Assembly (NCBI GenBank): GCA_963576725.1
Contig: OY755241.1
Coordinates: 29,018,853-29,082,852 of the forward strand
Length of the DNA: 64,000 nt
From: Azorinus chamasolen
Taxonomy: Eukaryota; Mollusca; Bivalvia; Cardiida; Solecurtidae
Reading direction: 5' to 3'
The notes under the pieces are model-generated. The model was not told the DNA's origin. It made no database searches and was given only the letters and a program-made list of their open reading frames with translations. Of the stretch, positions 9,645 to 19,993 are shown one piece after another (the stretch's first letter is position 1; every line of letters starts with the position of its first letter). A program made the position numbers and the translations under genes.

Positions 9645-9788
9645 TTTTCAAGGTAACCTTTTGCTTTAATAAAAACTGTATAATCAGATCTATATCATTC
9701 AAAAGCAAACATAGCAGACCATGATCAGACAGCTCCTGAAGGGGTCATCTTTCTGGGTCTTCTCTGTTTGCAAATGCATGAAAAGGTG

Positions 9789-9846
<58 letters not shown>

Positions 9847-10351
9847 GGAAAGGATTAACCCTTTACCTGATAGATATGCCTTTTCATATCTCTTCAAACA
9901 AAGTGGACCCAAATCCGACTGCTCCTGTGGGAGCTTATTATCTCATCAGTGTCTGCTTTGTTTGTTTATGAAGTTGTATAGATCATGATAAGATCTGATT
10001 CTACAGTTTCTGCTAAAAGCCAAAACATTCTGTTGTCATATACCATTAATATAAACAATCAATCAATAATATAGTCATTATTTCTAACAAATAATATTTA
10101 CGTGATAAAGTGTTAACCCTTTCACCATGAATATTCAGGAAAGAAATATAGACATAATGAATATTAATGAACTTTAATTTTACGATGGCACTGTGAACAA
10201 AAGACTACTTTAGCATGAATGAATCAGTAGTATCAGATCTATGTTATGTCATGAGCAAACAGAGCAGACCCTGATCAGACAGCTCTTATAGGAGCTGTCT
10301 GATCTGGGTCCACTCTGTTTGCAAAGGCATACTTATGGAGTAAAGGGTTAA
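9645..10351. mobile_element. Chain of three family A MITEs sharing TTAA sites
   Basis: Elements at ~9645-9858, 9855-10116 and 10113-10351 abut so that each neighbouring pair uses one TTAA. The first contains a (TA)n tract at 9796-9843; the third is best preserved, with apex GCTCTTATAGGAGC and GGAGTAAAGGGTTAA end. Confidence 0.88.
9796..9843. repeat. (TA)n microsatellite within a family A element
   Basis: About 24 TA repeats, replacing the usual TTTATATGAAGG segment of the element's right end. Confidence 0.95.
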
Positions 10352-10435
10352 CATTTAAGAAAACATTGACATATTCCCACAAACTGTGAAATTGTACATT
10401 ATGAATCCTACATTTATAAACAAATGGTGTGAAAT

Positions 10436-10627
10436 TAACAACATCCCTCATATAGACAACTTATGACACCTTAGCAAACAGAGTAGACCCAGATCAAATA
10501 GCTCGTGTAGGAGCAGTTTTAATCAGGGTCTGCTGTGTTTTGCTTATCTGATTTTACAGGTCCTGCCATGGCCAATCTTTCTTCTTCAATTGTAAACATC
10601 TAATGAGTAATCTAATTAATATTCATC
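10436..10627. mobile_element. Family A MITE, decayed
   Basis: TTAACAACATCCCTCATATA, arms CAAACAGAGTAGACCCAGAT / ATCAGGGTCTGCTGTG and ATTAATATTCATCTAA remain. Confidence 0.7.
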
Positions 10628-10778
10628 TAAAGCTACAGATAAAGGTGTGTACTAAAATTGTCATTTCTCCACCAAACCCTATACGAGACAATTCTAAAGA
10701 GTCAGGTCACAGTATAGGGTTTGGTGGAGAAATAAAGGAGTTATTCTTGGAAAATGTTTAAATTCACGCTTCTTATCC
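10628..10778. mobile_element. Family D hairpin MITE
   Basis: CTACAGATAAAGGTGTGTAC start, arms TTTCTCCACCAAACCCTATA and complement, right part ACGCTTCTTATCC. The stem tip is shortened relative to other copies. Confidence 0.72.
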
Positions 10779-11001
10779 CATTACCTCATAGGCTATTTTT
10801 AGATCCAACCTCTTTGAATCAATCTACCGAAAAGGAGCATTAACTAGAGAAAAGGATTTTTTTTTTAGAATTTTGTAGTTTGAAACCATTGTGATAAATA
10901 GAGCATTTGCTCCTATGGAGCAAATGCTCTATTTATCACAATGGTTTCACAAAGTGACTTTTACAGAGGCGTCAAAGTCCATAATATGAGGGAACGGGTT
11001 A
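10779..11001. mobile_element. Family B MITE
   Basis: Reverse orientation: CCCATTACCTCATAGGCTAT to AATATGAGGGAACGGGTTA. Perfect stem around GCTCCTATGGAGC. Confidence 0.87.
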
Positions 11002-11107
11002 TCTGGACCTTTGTTCATCATATCATTATTCAAGGAGCCAAAGGTAAAATAGTACTACTAATCATGGATTGAAATATCATAATAATTATGTTGACATGAT
11101 TGCTTAC

Positions 11108-11346
11108 CCTGCGTTTAGCTGGCAGGGCCGGTATAGATGGACTACCAGGTGCGCTCCCGCCAAACGAAGAGTCCGAACTGAAGTCCGATATCACACTGAT
11201 TGTATTGGAGCGTGGGTAGAGTGAGTGTGACAGCTCCATTTGGTGGCGCTGCCATTGAGCCTCGTAGAAGTTCATAGAGTGTCTTGATATATACTCTATA
11301 CTCTGAGGCTGGGTGTATGCCCCAAACGTCTGCATGTAGGCCTGGA
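11108..11346 (-). CDS. RAPGEF1: C3G (RapGEF1) exon with fourth Crk-SH3 site
   Basis: 239 bp, acceptor CTACAG, donor GTAAGC. Two bases complete the incoming A to Ile, then 79 codons end in phase 0. It begins QAYMQTFGAYTQPQSIEY, similar to LAYMQLLEDYSEPQPSMFY of human C3G. Near the end SIPALPAKRR gives the fourth PxLPxK Crk-binding motif. The middle (SNTISVISDFSSDSSFGG) is Ser-rich and probably unstructured. The open frame continues left of 11108 into the intron, but the donor and the phase of the next exon set the edge. Confidence 0.93.
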
Positions 11347-11469
11347 CTGTAGACAAGAGAAGTACATATGATTATTGATCATTATATGAACGCAACTAGC
11401 ATAACATATGATAAGAGGCAAACAGTAAACCTGTTCTTAGACGCCATTAATTGATTGAACATAGGATTC

Positions 11470-11609
11470 TTAAAAACGGAGAAAGCTTAATGCAGGCAAA
11501 AGTATAGGAGCTTTCTGCATTACTTTTGACCTGCATGAAACTACCTCCTGCCATACAGACCTATAATTAGACCTCTTTTTGATGGCCACTTAAGACAGGT
11601 TCTACTGTA
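11470..11609. mobile_element. Family C MITE, 5' truncated
   Basis: Arms GCTTAATGCAGGCAAAAGTA and GCATTACTTTTGACCTGCAT, right end AAGACAGGTTCTACTGTA. Confidence 0.75.
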
Positions 11610-12415
11610 CTCATCTACTGTACTCATCTATCCAAATCTACTAAGTCTCAATCAAACCCATAGTTGTTAACGGTTTATTTCCCTTTGACCTGCTGAGATA
11701 GTTAAAAGTGTAGGTATCTGATTATTAGGTGCTGTAAAACATATACCAGTCAACATCTGCAAGCAATTTCACACAAATACACCTAAGTATCACTTTTCAA
11801 TGCTAATTGTGGTTTCAAAGACTGTCCCTATTTCCCAAAACTAATCATTAGCTGGCACTATCTTCATAACGGCAGTTTATCATGTACATTTGTCTACGAA
11901 TTAAACCAATTATTTTGTCTGGTTTCCTCATTTCTGACTCTGTGTAGTGTATACTAGTAATATCAGAGATGAAACTATGGTCATCGTCGACATCGAAGGA
12001 CAAACTATTATACTAGTACTTTTACAAGCATTACGGTAAAGTGGATGGGCAATCGAATATGCTCATTTTGGACCGTACGCGTCTGTACCATTAGTGACTA
12101 ATTTTACTGTAGAACAGTAGCACAAGTCGAGATTGGAAAGGTAAACACTTTCGGTTTAGTTATATAAATCTATCTGAAGTTAAGTTCGAAATTAACAGTT
12201 GAACGATTTCCATCAAAATATGAATCAAGCAGGATTATCAATGGGTTATCGCAAGGCTTATATCAGCCCAAATGTATCTAATTTCTCAAATATTCAATGT
12301 ATCATACTTTATCCTATACAGTATCACACGGATGAAAAACATGGCGGTTAACCAGTTATGATTCAATTTGCCGTTCCTGATTAACCGGTTCAAGATTTGT
12401 CTAACTGTGACAGCC
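11610..12415. other. Intron sequence with no recognised repeat or gene
   Basis: Lies between the 11108-11346 and 13563-14473 C3G exons on the minus strand. Frames are short, and I see no inverted-repeat termini or tandem units. It is one of the longer element-free stretches here. Confidence 0.5.
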
Positions 12416-12593
12416 CTAATTTATATCTATCAAGAATTTTTGGCCATTGCAGAAACTGTATAATCATACCTACATTATTTTCATAAGCAAACAGAGCAGA
12501 CCCTGATCAGACAGCTCCTATAGGAGCTGTCCGATCTGGGTCTACTCTCTGTTTGCAAAGGCATAGAAAGGTTTACTTACGGAGTAAAAGTTT
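12416..12593. mobile_element. Family A MITE, left end lost
   Basis: Starts within TTGGCCATTGCAGAAACTGT; hairpin GCAAACAGAGCAGACCCTGA with apex GCTCCTATAGGAGC; right end ACGGAGTAAAAGTT. Confidence 0.78.
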
Positions 12594-12664
12594 AAATCCA
12601 AATTGTTTGTAAAACATTATCACAAATTCACCCCACAGAATGATACTTCTATTTTGTTAACTCT

Positions 12665-13090
12665 TTAACCCCTCCCTTCATATAAACGCTTTTTCATGCA
12701 TTTGTAAACAGAGTAGACCCAGATCAGATGGCTCCTAGTGGAGCCATCTGATCTGGGTCTGCTCTGTTTGCTTATGATATAATATAGATATGATTCTACA
12801 GTTTCTGCCTGAGCAACACTATCCTGTCTACATTATGCCATTAAGAAAATTCAGCTAATAAATATCCATGATGTTATCATTTTCTTCCATGAATACTGAA
12901 CAGGGAAAAGGTTAAATGCTGGTCTTGATTCTATGTTAATCCTTTCCTTCATATAAATGCGTTTTAACACATTTGCAAACAGAGCAGACTCAGATCAGAC
13001 AGCTCCTATAGGAGCCATCTGATCACAGATCTACTCTATTTGCTTATGATATTATAATAGATCTGACTCTGCCGTTTCTTCTAATATTAA
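12665..13090. mobile_element. Two family A MITEs, 12665-12915 and 12936-13090
   Basis: First: TTAACCCCTCCCTTCATATA to AACAGGGAAAAGGTTAA with a hairpin whose apex is GCTCCTAGTGGAGC. Second is shorter, TTAATCCTTTCCTTCATATA to a TTAA at 13087-13090 that it shares with a family B element. Confidence 0.85.
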
Positions 13091-13315
13091 CCCATTCCCG
13101 CATATTGACGCCTTTTGACGCCTCTGTAAAAGTCACTTTTTGAAACCATTCTGATAAATAGAGCATTTGCTCCATAGGAGCAAATGCTCTATTTATCAGA
13201 ATGGTTTAAATACTACGAAATTCTAAATATTTTCTTTCCTCTAGTAAATGCTCCTTTTGGGTAGACTTTTTCAAAGAGGTTATGTCTAAAAATAGCCTAA
13301 GTGGGAATGGGTTTA
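13087..13315. mobile_element. Family B MITE
   Basis: TTAACCCATTCCCGCATATT to AGTGGGAATGGGTTTA. Perfect stem around GCTCCATAGGAGC. Closely similar to 6435-6662 (same CTAAGTGGGAATGG subtype). A decayed A element follows at 13316-13492. Confidence 0.88.
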
Positions 13316-13492
13316 TAAATATACGCTGTGTATAATATCAATATTCAGTTTTTGGGCAAGGTAGAAATATAGAATCATATCAATATCATATCATAAGCAA
13401 ACATTGCAGATCCTACAGCAGCCATCTGTTCTTGGTCTACTCTGTTTGCAAAGGTGTAGTAGTAAGGCATATTTACAGAGTAAAGGATTAAA
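13316..13492. mobile_element. Family A MITE, decayed
   Basis: Contains CATAAGCAAACATTGCAGAT, TCTACTCTGTTTGCAAAGG and ACAGAGTAAAGGATTAA; the hairpin tip is mostly deleted. Confidence 0.7.
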
Positions 13493-13562
13493 GATTAAAC
13501 CATTTTTATCTATGGTTCTCATAGATAATGGTAAGGTATGAGAAGTACATGTATGTACTTAC

Positions 13563-14473
13563 TGTGTCTTTGTTTCGGTGGAAGTGGCGGTGGCCGGGGA
13601 AGATTTTCCACGCTGGATAGACTGGTACTAGAGAATGATCCAGAACTAGAATATCTGTCCTCTTGTGAACTAGTCTGATGTGAGAACGATATTGTATTTG
13701 ACTTCTGCATCTGAACACCACTGAAAGACTGTGTACTGCTCGTGCTGGATGACGACAGTCGCGCCTCCGAGCTCTGCGATGACTGAGACACTCGCGAAGT
13801 GACTGTTCGACTTATCACAGTTCTTGTGTGAGTGTTGGATAAGGAGGAAAAACTTCCTTCCAAAACTCCTTCAGGAAAGTTATCGTACTGCGAAACCATA
13901 CGATTGAATTTATTAGTTTTACTAGGCAGGGGTGGAGGAGCACCCGGGTCGTCTGTGTTTTGGCCGTTCTTTTTATTTGTCATTGCTTCCATCTCAGTAG
14001 TCAACTTTGTGAGTTTATCAATTTCTCGAGTTAACTGATTTATCTGATTTACGGTACATTCTGAATGCGACCCCGATATGGTCGAAGATGTTTTCACAAG
14101 TTTTGAGTCTGACATGGCCTTTGAGAATGTAGCCACTCGCTGTGATCTCTGATTGTTGATCAGATCCTCAGCGGAGTGATTAAGTCCTGAGCTAACACTA
14201 CTACTGGGTGAGGGACATGAGGGGCCAGAACTCTGGCTGTGTAGGCTACCGTTACTAGAGTTTAGCGAGAAGTCAAGCCCGGATGTGTTTCCAGACAGAA
14301 TCATGCTGTTGTAAGGGGACTGGGTACAGGGTGAAGTCTGGCCGGCATGTGTGGCCGCACTTGTTACCATCTCCATCATATTCTGTACTTGCGAGCGACG
14401 CTTTGTCTTGTCAGGAAGAGGTGGGGGAACATCCCCATCTGCGTCATCATGAGACATAGAACGCTGTATTATC
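13563..14473 (-). CDS. RAPGEF1: C3G (RapGEF1) large exon with three Crk-SH3 binding sites
   Basis: 911 bp, the largest exon; acceptor TTTCCAG, donor GTAAGT. One base completes Gln, then 303 codons, one base left over. Near its start is PPPLPDKTKRRS, in the middle APPPLPSKTNK, and at its end RPPPLPPKQRH: three PxLPxK motifs, the known ligand of the Crk N-terminal SH3 domain. Between them are long Ser/Thr-rich low-complexity stretches and a short charged segment (INQLTREIDKLTKLTTEMEA) that may form a coiled coil. SQYDN after the second site resembles SQYDN of human C3G, which lies near the known Src-family phosphotyrosine site (inference from memory). The exon is notably GC-richer than the flanking introns. 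Confidence 0.93.
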
Positions 14474-14740
14474 CTGGAAATACAGGAAAACAATGTGGAA
14501 AATTACATGTTTACAAATAAAGTACATGTATTCCGACAGACAAACTTTAGCAAATAGTACAGAACCTGATAAAATGGCTAGTCTACACTATTTGCTGCCA
14601 AATATATATGTCAGTTGAATTTAAAGTTAAATTGGTGCCAAGATAAATTATTCAGTTTCACTAATCTGTGTGTTCAAGTGCTTGGGTACTTTTAATATAA
14701 TTCTGACATCTTGTATTCAAAGCAGTTGTCAGCACAATCA

Positions 14741-15164
14741 TTTAATCCATTATCTCATGAGCTATTTTTAGACCTGTTACCTCATAGACTATTTTTAGTC
14801 CCAATCTCTTAGATTAAATCTAATCAAAAGCATTTACCACAGAAAAGGAACATTTTAGAATTGTGTAGTTTTTAAACCACTGTGATAAATACAGCATTTG
14901 CTCCTATTTATCCCAATGGTTTCAAAAAGTGACTTTAACCCTTTCCCTCATACTGACGAATTTTGACGACTCTGTAAAAGTCACTTTGTGAAACCATTGT
15001 GATAAATAGAGCATTTGCTCCTATAGGAGCAAATGCTCTATTTATCACAATGGTTTCAAACCACAAAATTCTAAAAAAAATCCTTTTCTCTAGTTAATGC
15101 TCCTTTTCGGTAGATTAATTCAAAGAGGTTGGGTCTAAAAATAGCGTATGAGGGAATGGGATAA
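14741..15164. mobile_element. Two family B MITEs in opposite orientation
   Basis: 14741-14939 is reversed, with an internal duplication of the CTCATGAGCTATTTTTAGAC end and a tip deletion. 14935-15164 is complete, TTAACCCTTTCCCTCATACT to GAGGGAATGGGATAA, with a perfect stem and apex GCTCCTATAGGAGC. They meet at one TTAA. Confidence 0.87.
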
Positions 15165-15252
15165 GAGAGGCATCAAAATGAAGGAAAAGGTAATCAGGAG
15201 TAGGTTTGAGTATTTCAGGTATTACCAGCCCTCAGTCTTCCAATCAACTTAC

Positions 15253-15483
15253 TGTGGTACAATCACATCTGCGTTCTGAGGTAGCGGAGGTTTGGGAGGG
15301 GGAGAGGGCTCTTTATGTGAGAAGTCAAACACACTTCCCCCGTTGTTCATGGTAACACTATCCGATGACCTTGACACTGGCATACTAGGGTTGTCATAGA
15401 CACCAGCTAGGTTACTAGTCTTGTCGAGGATTTCTTGTTCGCGTGGCGTGAGGGGTATGTCAGGAAGGGAGTTACGTTTGGAG
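15253..15483 (-). CDS. RAPGEF1: C3G (RapGEF1) exon with PLTxRExEIL motif and a PPPKPPLP stretch
   Basis: 231 bp, acceptor TTCCAG and donor GTAAGT. One base completes the incoming TC to Ser, then 76 codons follow and two bases (CA) remain. The peptide has SLPDIPLTPREQEILDKTSN, which matches PLTDREVEILNKTTG of human C3G, and then SPPPKPPLP, matching the human PPKPPLPG. This motif pair is the most diagnostic evidence for C3G in the window. An open frame continues past the acceptor for a few codons (with an ATG), but phase and splice signals place the exon edge at 15483. Confidence 0.94.
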
Positions 15484-15581
15484 CTGGAAGTACAAGGCAA
15501 CAGATATAGAATACACAGAGCCGTAGTTACATTTGGAGCTTGAAGTACAAAGCAACAGATACTGAATACACTGAGGCATAG

Positions 15582-15815
15582 TTAACCCTTTCCCTGTTCT
15601 ATGTTTGGTCCAAATTTTAATACCCATTGAATATTCATGGACAAAACAGTTATAATCAAATATGGAAGGTGGTACATTGTAGCTATTTTAGAAAGTAAAG
15701 ACACAGATCTCTCAAATTCCATAAGCAAACAGAGCAGACCCTGATCAGACGTCTGATCTGGGTCTACTCTGTTTGCAGATGCGTGAAAACACGTTTACAT
15801 GAGGGAAAGGGTTAA
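15582..15815. mobile_element. Family A MITE (A1 subtype) with shortened hairpin
   Basis: TTAACCCTTTCCCTGTTCTA to TACATGAGGGAAAGGGTTAA. The apex has been deleted (GATCAGACGTCTGATCTGGG), leaving a shorter but still paired stem. Confidence 0.9.
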
Positions 15816-15827
15816 ATGGCATACTTG

Positions 15828-16074
15828 ATACCCTTTCCTCCATGAATATTCATGTAAGAAATGATGACATCATAAATATCTATTACATTAATTTGTTATA
15901 ATAGCAAATGGACACGTGTATTTTATGCCATGACAGAAACTGTAGAATCATATCTATATTATATCATAAGCAAACAGAGCAGACCCTGATCAGACAGCTC
16001 CTATTTGAGCCGTCTGATCTGGGTCTACTGTTTGCAAAGGTGTAAAAAAGGCGTATCTATGGAGTAAAGGGATA
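15828..16074. mobile_element. Family A MITE (A2 subtype)
   Basis: ACCCTTTCCTCCATGAATAT to ATGGAGTAAAGGGATAA; both TTAA sites mutated by one base. Apex GCTCCTATTTGAGC. Confidence 0.83.
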
Positions 16075-16077
16075 AAC

Positions 16078-16259
16078 AACATTTCTATTCTATGTTGTGA
16101 CCACTTTTTAGAATCGTCTCTTAGAGACGATTCTAAAGAATTGTTATAACATAGGGTTTTGTTGAGAAATGAAAGAATAATTCTTATCTCTTTACACCAT
16201 AAATAGGCCTTTGCAAACTCCTATAGTGAAAATGCGTTTATATGAATGAAAGGCTTAAA
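16078..16259. mobile_element. Family D core then a very short family A remnant
   Basis: 16078-16175: TATTCTATGTTGTGACCACT and complement with tip GTCTCTTAGAGACGA. 16186-16259: only the outer arms of an A element survive (CACCATAAATAGGCCTTTGC, TATGAATGAAAGGCTTAA). Confidence 0.65.
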
Positions 16260-16366
16260 ACAAAGGTTCAATTTACATGTACATTGTATTATCTATGCCT
16301 CTGTGTACAAGGTAGGAAGAGTAGGTACACAAGATCCTCTCTAAAACAACTCCTAATTATTGGTAT

Positions 16367-16806
16367 TTAACCCTTTACCTCATGAATATTGATCCCTTCA
16401 CTCCATGAATATTCATGTCAGAAATTATGAAATATATAATGGCACATGAACATAGAATGTTTGGTCATGGCAGAATCTGTAGAATCATATTCATTATTTC
16501 ATAGGCAAACAGAGCAAATCCTGATCCTGTAGGAGCCGTCTAATCTGAGTCTACTCTGTTTGCAAAGGGGTAGAAAGGCATATTTATGTAGTAAACGGTT
16601 ACACATTTACAAAAATTCATGACTTCATGAATATTCATTGCTTGAATTTCTGGCCGTTTCATAAACTGCAGAATCAGATCTATATAGTTTTCATAAGCAA
16701 ACAGAGCAGACCCTGATCAGATCAGGCTCCCAATGGAGTTGTATAATCTGGTTCTACTCTGTTTGTAAAGGCAGTAAAAGTCATATCTATTGAGATAAAA
16801 GGTTAA
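16367..16806. mobile_element. Two adjacent family A MITEs
   Basis: 16367-16602 starts TTAACCCTTTACCTCATGAA and shows a short duplicated end (CCCTTCACTCCATGAATATT). 16600-16806 ends AGATAAAAGGTTAA. Both hairpins are decayed at the tip. Confidence 0.8.
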
Positions 16807-16824
16807 CCATATGGTTGCATTGAT

Positions 16825-17035
16825 CCTTTCCCTCATAGGCTATTTTTAGATCTAACCTCTTTGAATCTGCCATCATCTAGAGAAAAGGCAAAATTTTAGA
16901 ATTTTGTAGTTCTGAAACTATTGTGATAAATAGAGCATTTTCTCCTAAGGAGCAAATGCTCTATTTATCACAATGGTTTCAAGAAGTGACTTTTACAGAG
17001 GCGTAGAAAAGCGTAATTATGGAGGAAAGGATTAA
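16825..17035. mobile_element. Family B MITE
   Basis: Reverse orientation, CCTTTCCCTCATAGGCTATT to TATGGAGGAAAGGATTAA, stem tip TCTCCTAAGGAGC. Confidence 0.87.
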
Positions 17036-17269
17036 AGAGGTTTGACAAAAAAGTGGCATCCAACTGTATGATACATCCAACTGCAATCAAAGAATTCTAG
17101 TATGCAATGCACAGTGAATAAATTCCAGTAATCAATAAAGAAGTAACAAACCAAAGACATGCAAATAAGAGGAACACTAATCTGTCACTAACTCTCTCAT
17201 TTCTCTACCAAACCTTATCCATCTGTCATACCAAACCCTATCTATTTGATACCATCCTGCTGTCCTCTG

Positions 17270-17480
17270 TCTGATTCCCATTTGCAAACAGTTCGGATCC
17301 TGATGAGATGCCGACTAACCCGAGATGAGACGCCGACTAACTCGGGATGGGACGCCGACTAACTCGGGATGAGACGTCGACTAACTCGGGATGAGACGCC
17401 GACTAACTCGGGATGAGACGCCGACTAACTAGGCGTCTCATCAGGATCCAAGCTGTTTGACACTCAATCAATAGTTTCTC
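17270..17480. repeat. Family E hairpin with 23-bp tandem expansion inside the stem
   Basis: Outer arms TTTGCAAACAGTTCGGATCC and GGATCCAAGCTGTTTGACAC. Between them GATGAGACGCCGACTAACTC repeats about six times (17300-17430). In other E copies this segment occurs once per arm, so the expansion arose in the hairpin. Confidence 0.87.
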
Positions 17481-17547
17481 AAAAGCCTGATTGAATCAGA
17501 AGTAGTCAAAATTGTACCCGATCCAAAGTACAATATATATACATTCA

Positions 17548-17721
17548 GGACAACAGATACAGACACTAAAATCCTCATCTCTCCACTAAACGCTATGTTG
17601 TGACCACTCTTTAGAATCATCTCTTCAAGACGATTCTAAAGAGTGATCACAACAAAGGGTTTGGTAGAGAAATAAAGGAGTTCTTCTATCTTTCAATTTA
17701 CACATCTTTTCTGGATGTCTG
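17548..17721. mobile_element. Family D MITE
   Basis: CAGGACAACAGATACAGACA to CATCTTTTCTGGATGTCTG. Stem CTATGTTGTGACCACTCTTT with tip CATCTCTTCAAGACGATT. Confidence 0.78.
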
Positions 17722-17792
17722 GACATTTTTTATTCACCAATGAGCACCAACTGGATAAGGTTTGGTGAATGCTGAAACTGATAAGAACTTAC

Positions 17793-17896
17793 GAGTCGTA
17801 AGCGGGTGAGGTTGGTTTAGGGGACTTGGGTGACTTTGGCGGGGCTGTTTTAGCGTGACGCTCCTCCCACTTGTCAATACAAATCTGAGTCAGCTC
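17793..17896 (-). CDS. RAPGEF1: C3G (RapGEF1) exon, linker to proline-rich region
   Basis: 104 bp, acceptor TTTCAG and perfect donor GTAAGT. It begins in phase 0 directly after DGME of the preceding exon, giving DGME-ELTQICIDKWEERHAK, which matches DGVKELVRLTIEKQ of human C3G. The second half is basic and proline-rich (PPKSPKSPKPTSPAYDS), a plausible flexible linker with SP/TP sites. It ends with two bases, TC. Confidence 0.92.
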
Positions 17897-17984
17897 CTGA
17901 AACAAAGGGAGACAATTATACAGATGTTGATAAACACCTTTCTACAACAACAACAACCTAGAACAGGTTCAATTCTGGGGCTTT

Positions 17985-18198
17985 AACACTTTATCTAATA
18001 GTGATTCCTTTTCACAGCTTGCAGAGTTGACCCAGATCAGATGCCTCCTCTAGGCAAACAGTGCAGACCCCGGTGCCTGGTGGAGCCCTCAGACCTGTGT
18101 TTGCAAGGTTTGCTATGACAATCAATGTCGAAGCTTTACACCAACATATATCAGTTTTGCAGAATGTCTTCACAAGGAAAATGGATAGATTCAAATGT
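17985..18198. mobile_element. Degenerate CAGACCC hairpin element
   Basis: GCAGAGTTGACCCAGATCAG, CAAACAGTGCAGACCCCGGT and GGAGCCCTCAGACCTGTGTT suggest a rearranged family A/H element. Confidence 0.5.
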
Positions 18199-18410
18199 TT
18201 AACTCTTTCAACCCTGAATTATCATAGTGGAATAGGCTAGCCCATCAGTGTTTAACTATAGAGTCCACTCAGTATGAAAGACTTAAACTTAATAGATGGT
18301 GAATGACAAACAGTGTAGACCCTGATCAGAGGGCTCCCTTAGGAACCCTCTGATCTGAGTCTACAATGTTTGCAAATGACTACATGAATGTCCAGGGCTG
18401 AAAGGGTTAA
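18199..18410. mobile_element. Family H hairpin MITE
   Basis: 212 bp, TTAACTCTTTCAACCCTGAA to CAGGGCTGAAAGGGTTAA. Stem GTAGACCCTGATCAGAGGGC / CCTCTGATCTGAGTCTAC. Relatives at 27866-28077 and 55783-55985. Confidence 0.85.
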
Positions 18411-18510
18411 GTTTATCCTGATTAATATGCGAGTTATAGGATTCTTCAAGGCATGTTTGACATTTGTAAACTGTTTGGATCCAGATTGTGGTTCAGAGTA
18501 ATATTCAATC

Positions 18511-18756
18511 TTAACCCTTTACTCCATAAATACTCCATTCTAAACCTTTGCAAACAGAGTAGAAGACCCAGATCCGACTGCTCCAGTAGGAGCTGTCTGA
18601 TCAGGATCTACTCTGTTTGCTTATGATATAATAATGATATGGTCCTGCAGTTTCTGCCACGGTCAAAAATTCCATATGCAACATTATAACAATTATTCTA
18701 ATTAAAATTCATGGTGTCATAATTTCTTACATGAATACTCATGGAATAATGGGTAA
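18511..18756. mobile_element. Family A MITE
   Basis: TTAACCCTTTACTCCATAAA start; apex GCTCCAGTAGGAGC; right TTAA mutated to GTAA. Confidence 0.83.
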
Positions 18757-18939
18757 AATAATCTATTGCTTTTGAAGACTTTCATATCTACCGTATTTAT
18801 TGACAAACTGTCACAAGTCCATTGCATAATCATATTCATATTTACATATAAGCATTTATATGGCATGCCATTTGTCACTGATCTTCCAGAATTTCTTGCC
18901 AAAATGAGATTATCTTGAAACATTGCCCAGAATAATTCA

Positions 18940-19060
18940 CTCTTTTGCATGTTAGCGGCAAATCCGTAATAACTTTGCACAAAACAGTTCAGACCCAGAT
19001 TAGATGCCAAGTAACTCACAATATCATTAAGATCCAAACTGTTTGATACGCTGACTGTGT
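18940..19060. mobile_element. Family E hairpin fragment
   Basis: Arms AAAACAGTTCAGACCCAGAT and ATTAAGATCCAAACTGTTTG around AGATGCCAAGTAACTCACAA. Confidence 0.6.
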
Positions 19061-19297
19061 AGCTTTTAGGAGAAACAGAACAAAAATTAAATTACAGAAT
19101 TTTGGCATACAAGTATCCTTAACCTTGCAAAGAGAAAATAGCTGCAAACAGACTACCCATGACAGGAGCCATTTAATGTTTGCTCTTTTACATTGGATCA
19201 TCATTTGAATTACAGATTTCCATAGCAATAAAACACAATGGACCACATAGCCAACATGTAGATCTTGTCTAGTTTGTACCATCAGAATCACCTCAAT

Positions 19298-19539
19298 TTA
19301 ACTCATTACTCCATAGATATGACTTTCTATGTCTTTGCAACAGAGTAGACCCAGATCAGAGGACTCCTGTAGGAGCCCTCTGATCTGGGTCTGCTCCGTT
19401 TGCTTATGAAATAAATATAGATATGATTCTCCATTTCTGACATGGCCAAAATTTCATGTGCCATTATAAAATAGTAACCCCATCAATATTCGTAATGTAA
19501 ATTATTTCTCACAAGAACATTCATGGAATAAAGGATTAA
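19298..19539. mobile_element. Family A MITE
   Basis: TTAACTCATTACTCCATAGA to TGGAATAAAGGATTAA; apex ACTCCTGTAGGAGC. Confidence 0.85.
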
Positions 19540-19584
19540 ATGATGGTGATAAATAAGAGATTTGAATACATCTTTGTGCCTCTC

Positions 19585-19993
19585 ATTTGTGATTCTAGTA
19601 CAAACTGGCCCGGCTATTTGTCATTCTAATACAAACTGGCCCGGCTATTTGTCATTCTAGTACAAACTGGCCAGGCTATTTGTGATTCTAGTACAAACTG
19701 GCCCGACTATTTGTGATTCTAGTACAAACTGGCCCAGCTATTTGTGATTCTAGTACAAACTGACCTGACTATTTGTGATTCTAGTACAAACTGGCCCGGC
19801 TATTTGTGATTCTAGTACAAACTGGCCCAACTATTTGTGATTCTAGTACAAACTGGCCAGACTATTTGTGATTCTAGTACAAACTGGCCCGGCTATTTGT
19901 GATTCTAGTACAAACTGGCCCAACTATTTGTGATTCTAGTACAAACTGGCCTGACTATTTGTGATTCTAGTACAAACAGGCCCGGCTATTTGT
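19585..19993. repeat. Minisatellite, 31-bp unit, about 13 copies
   Basis: Unit GATTCTAGTACAAACTGGCC plus CGGCTATTTGT, little diverged. The same unit resumes at 20595-20905. Confidence 0.95.
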
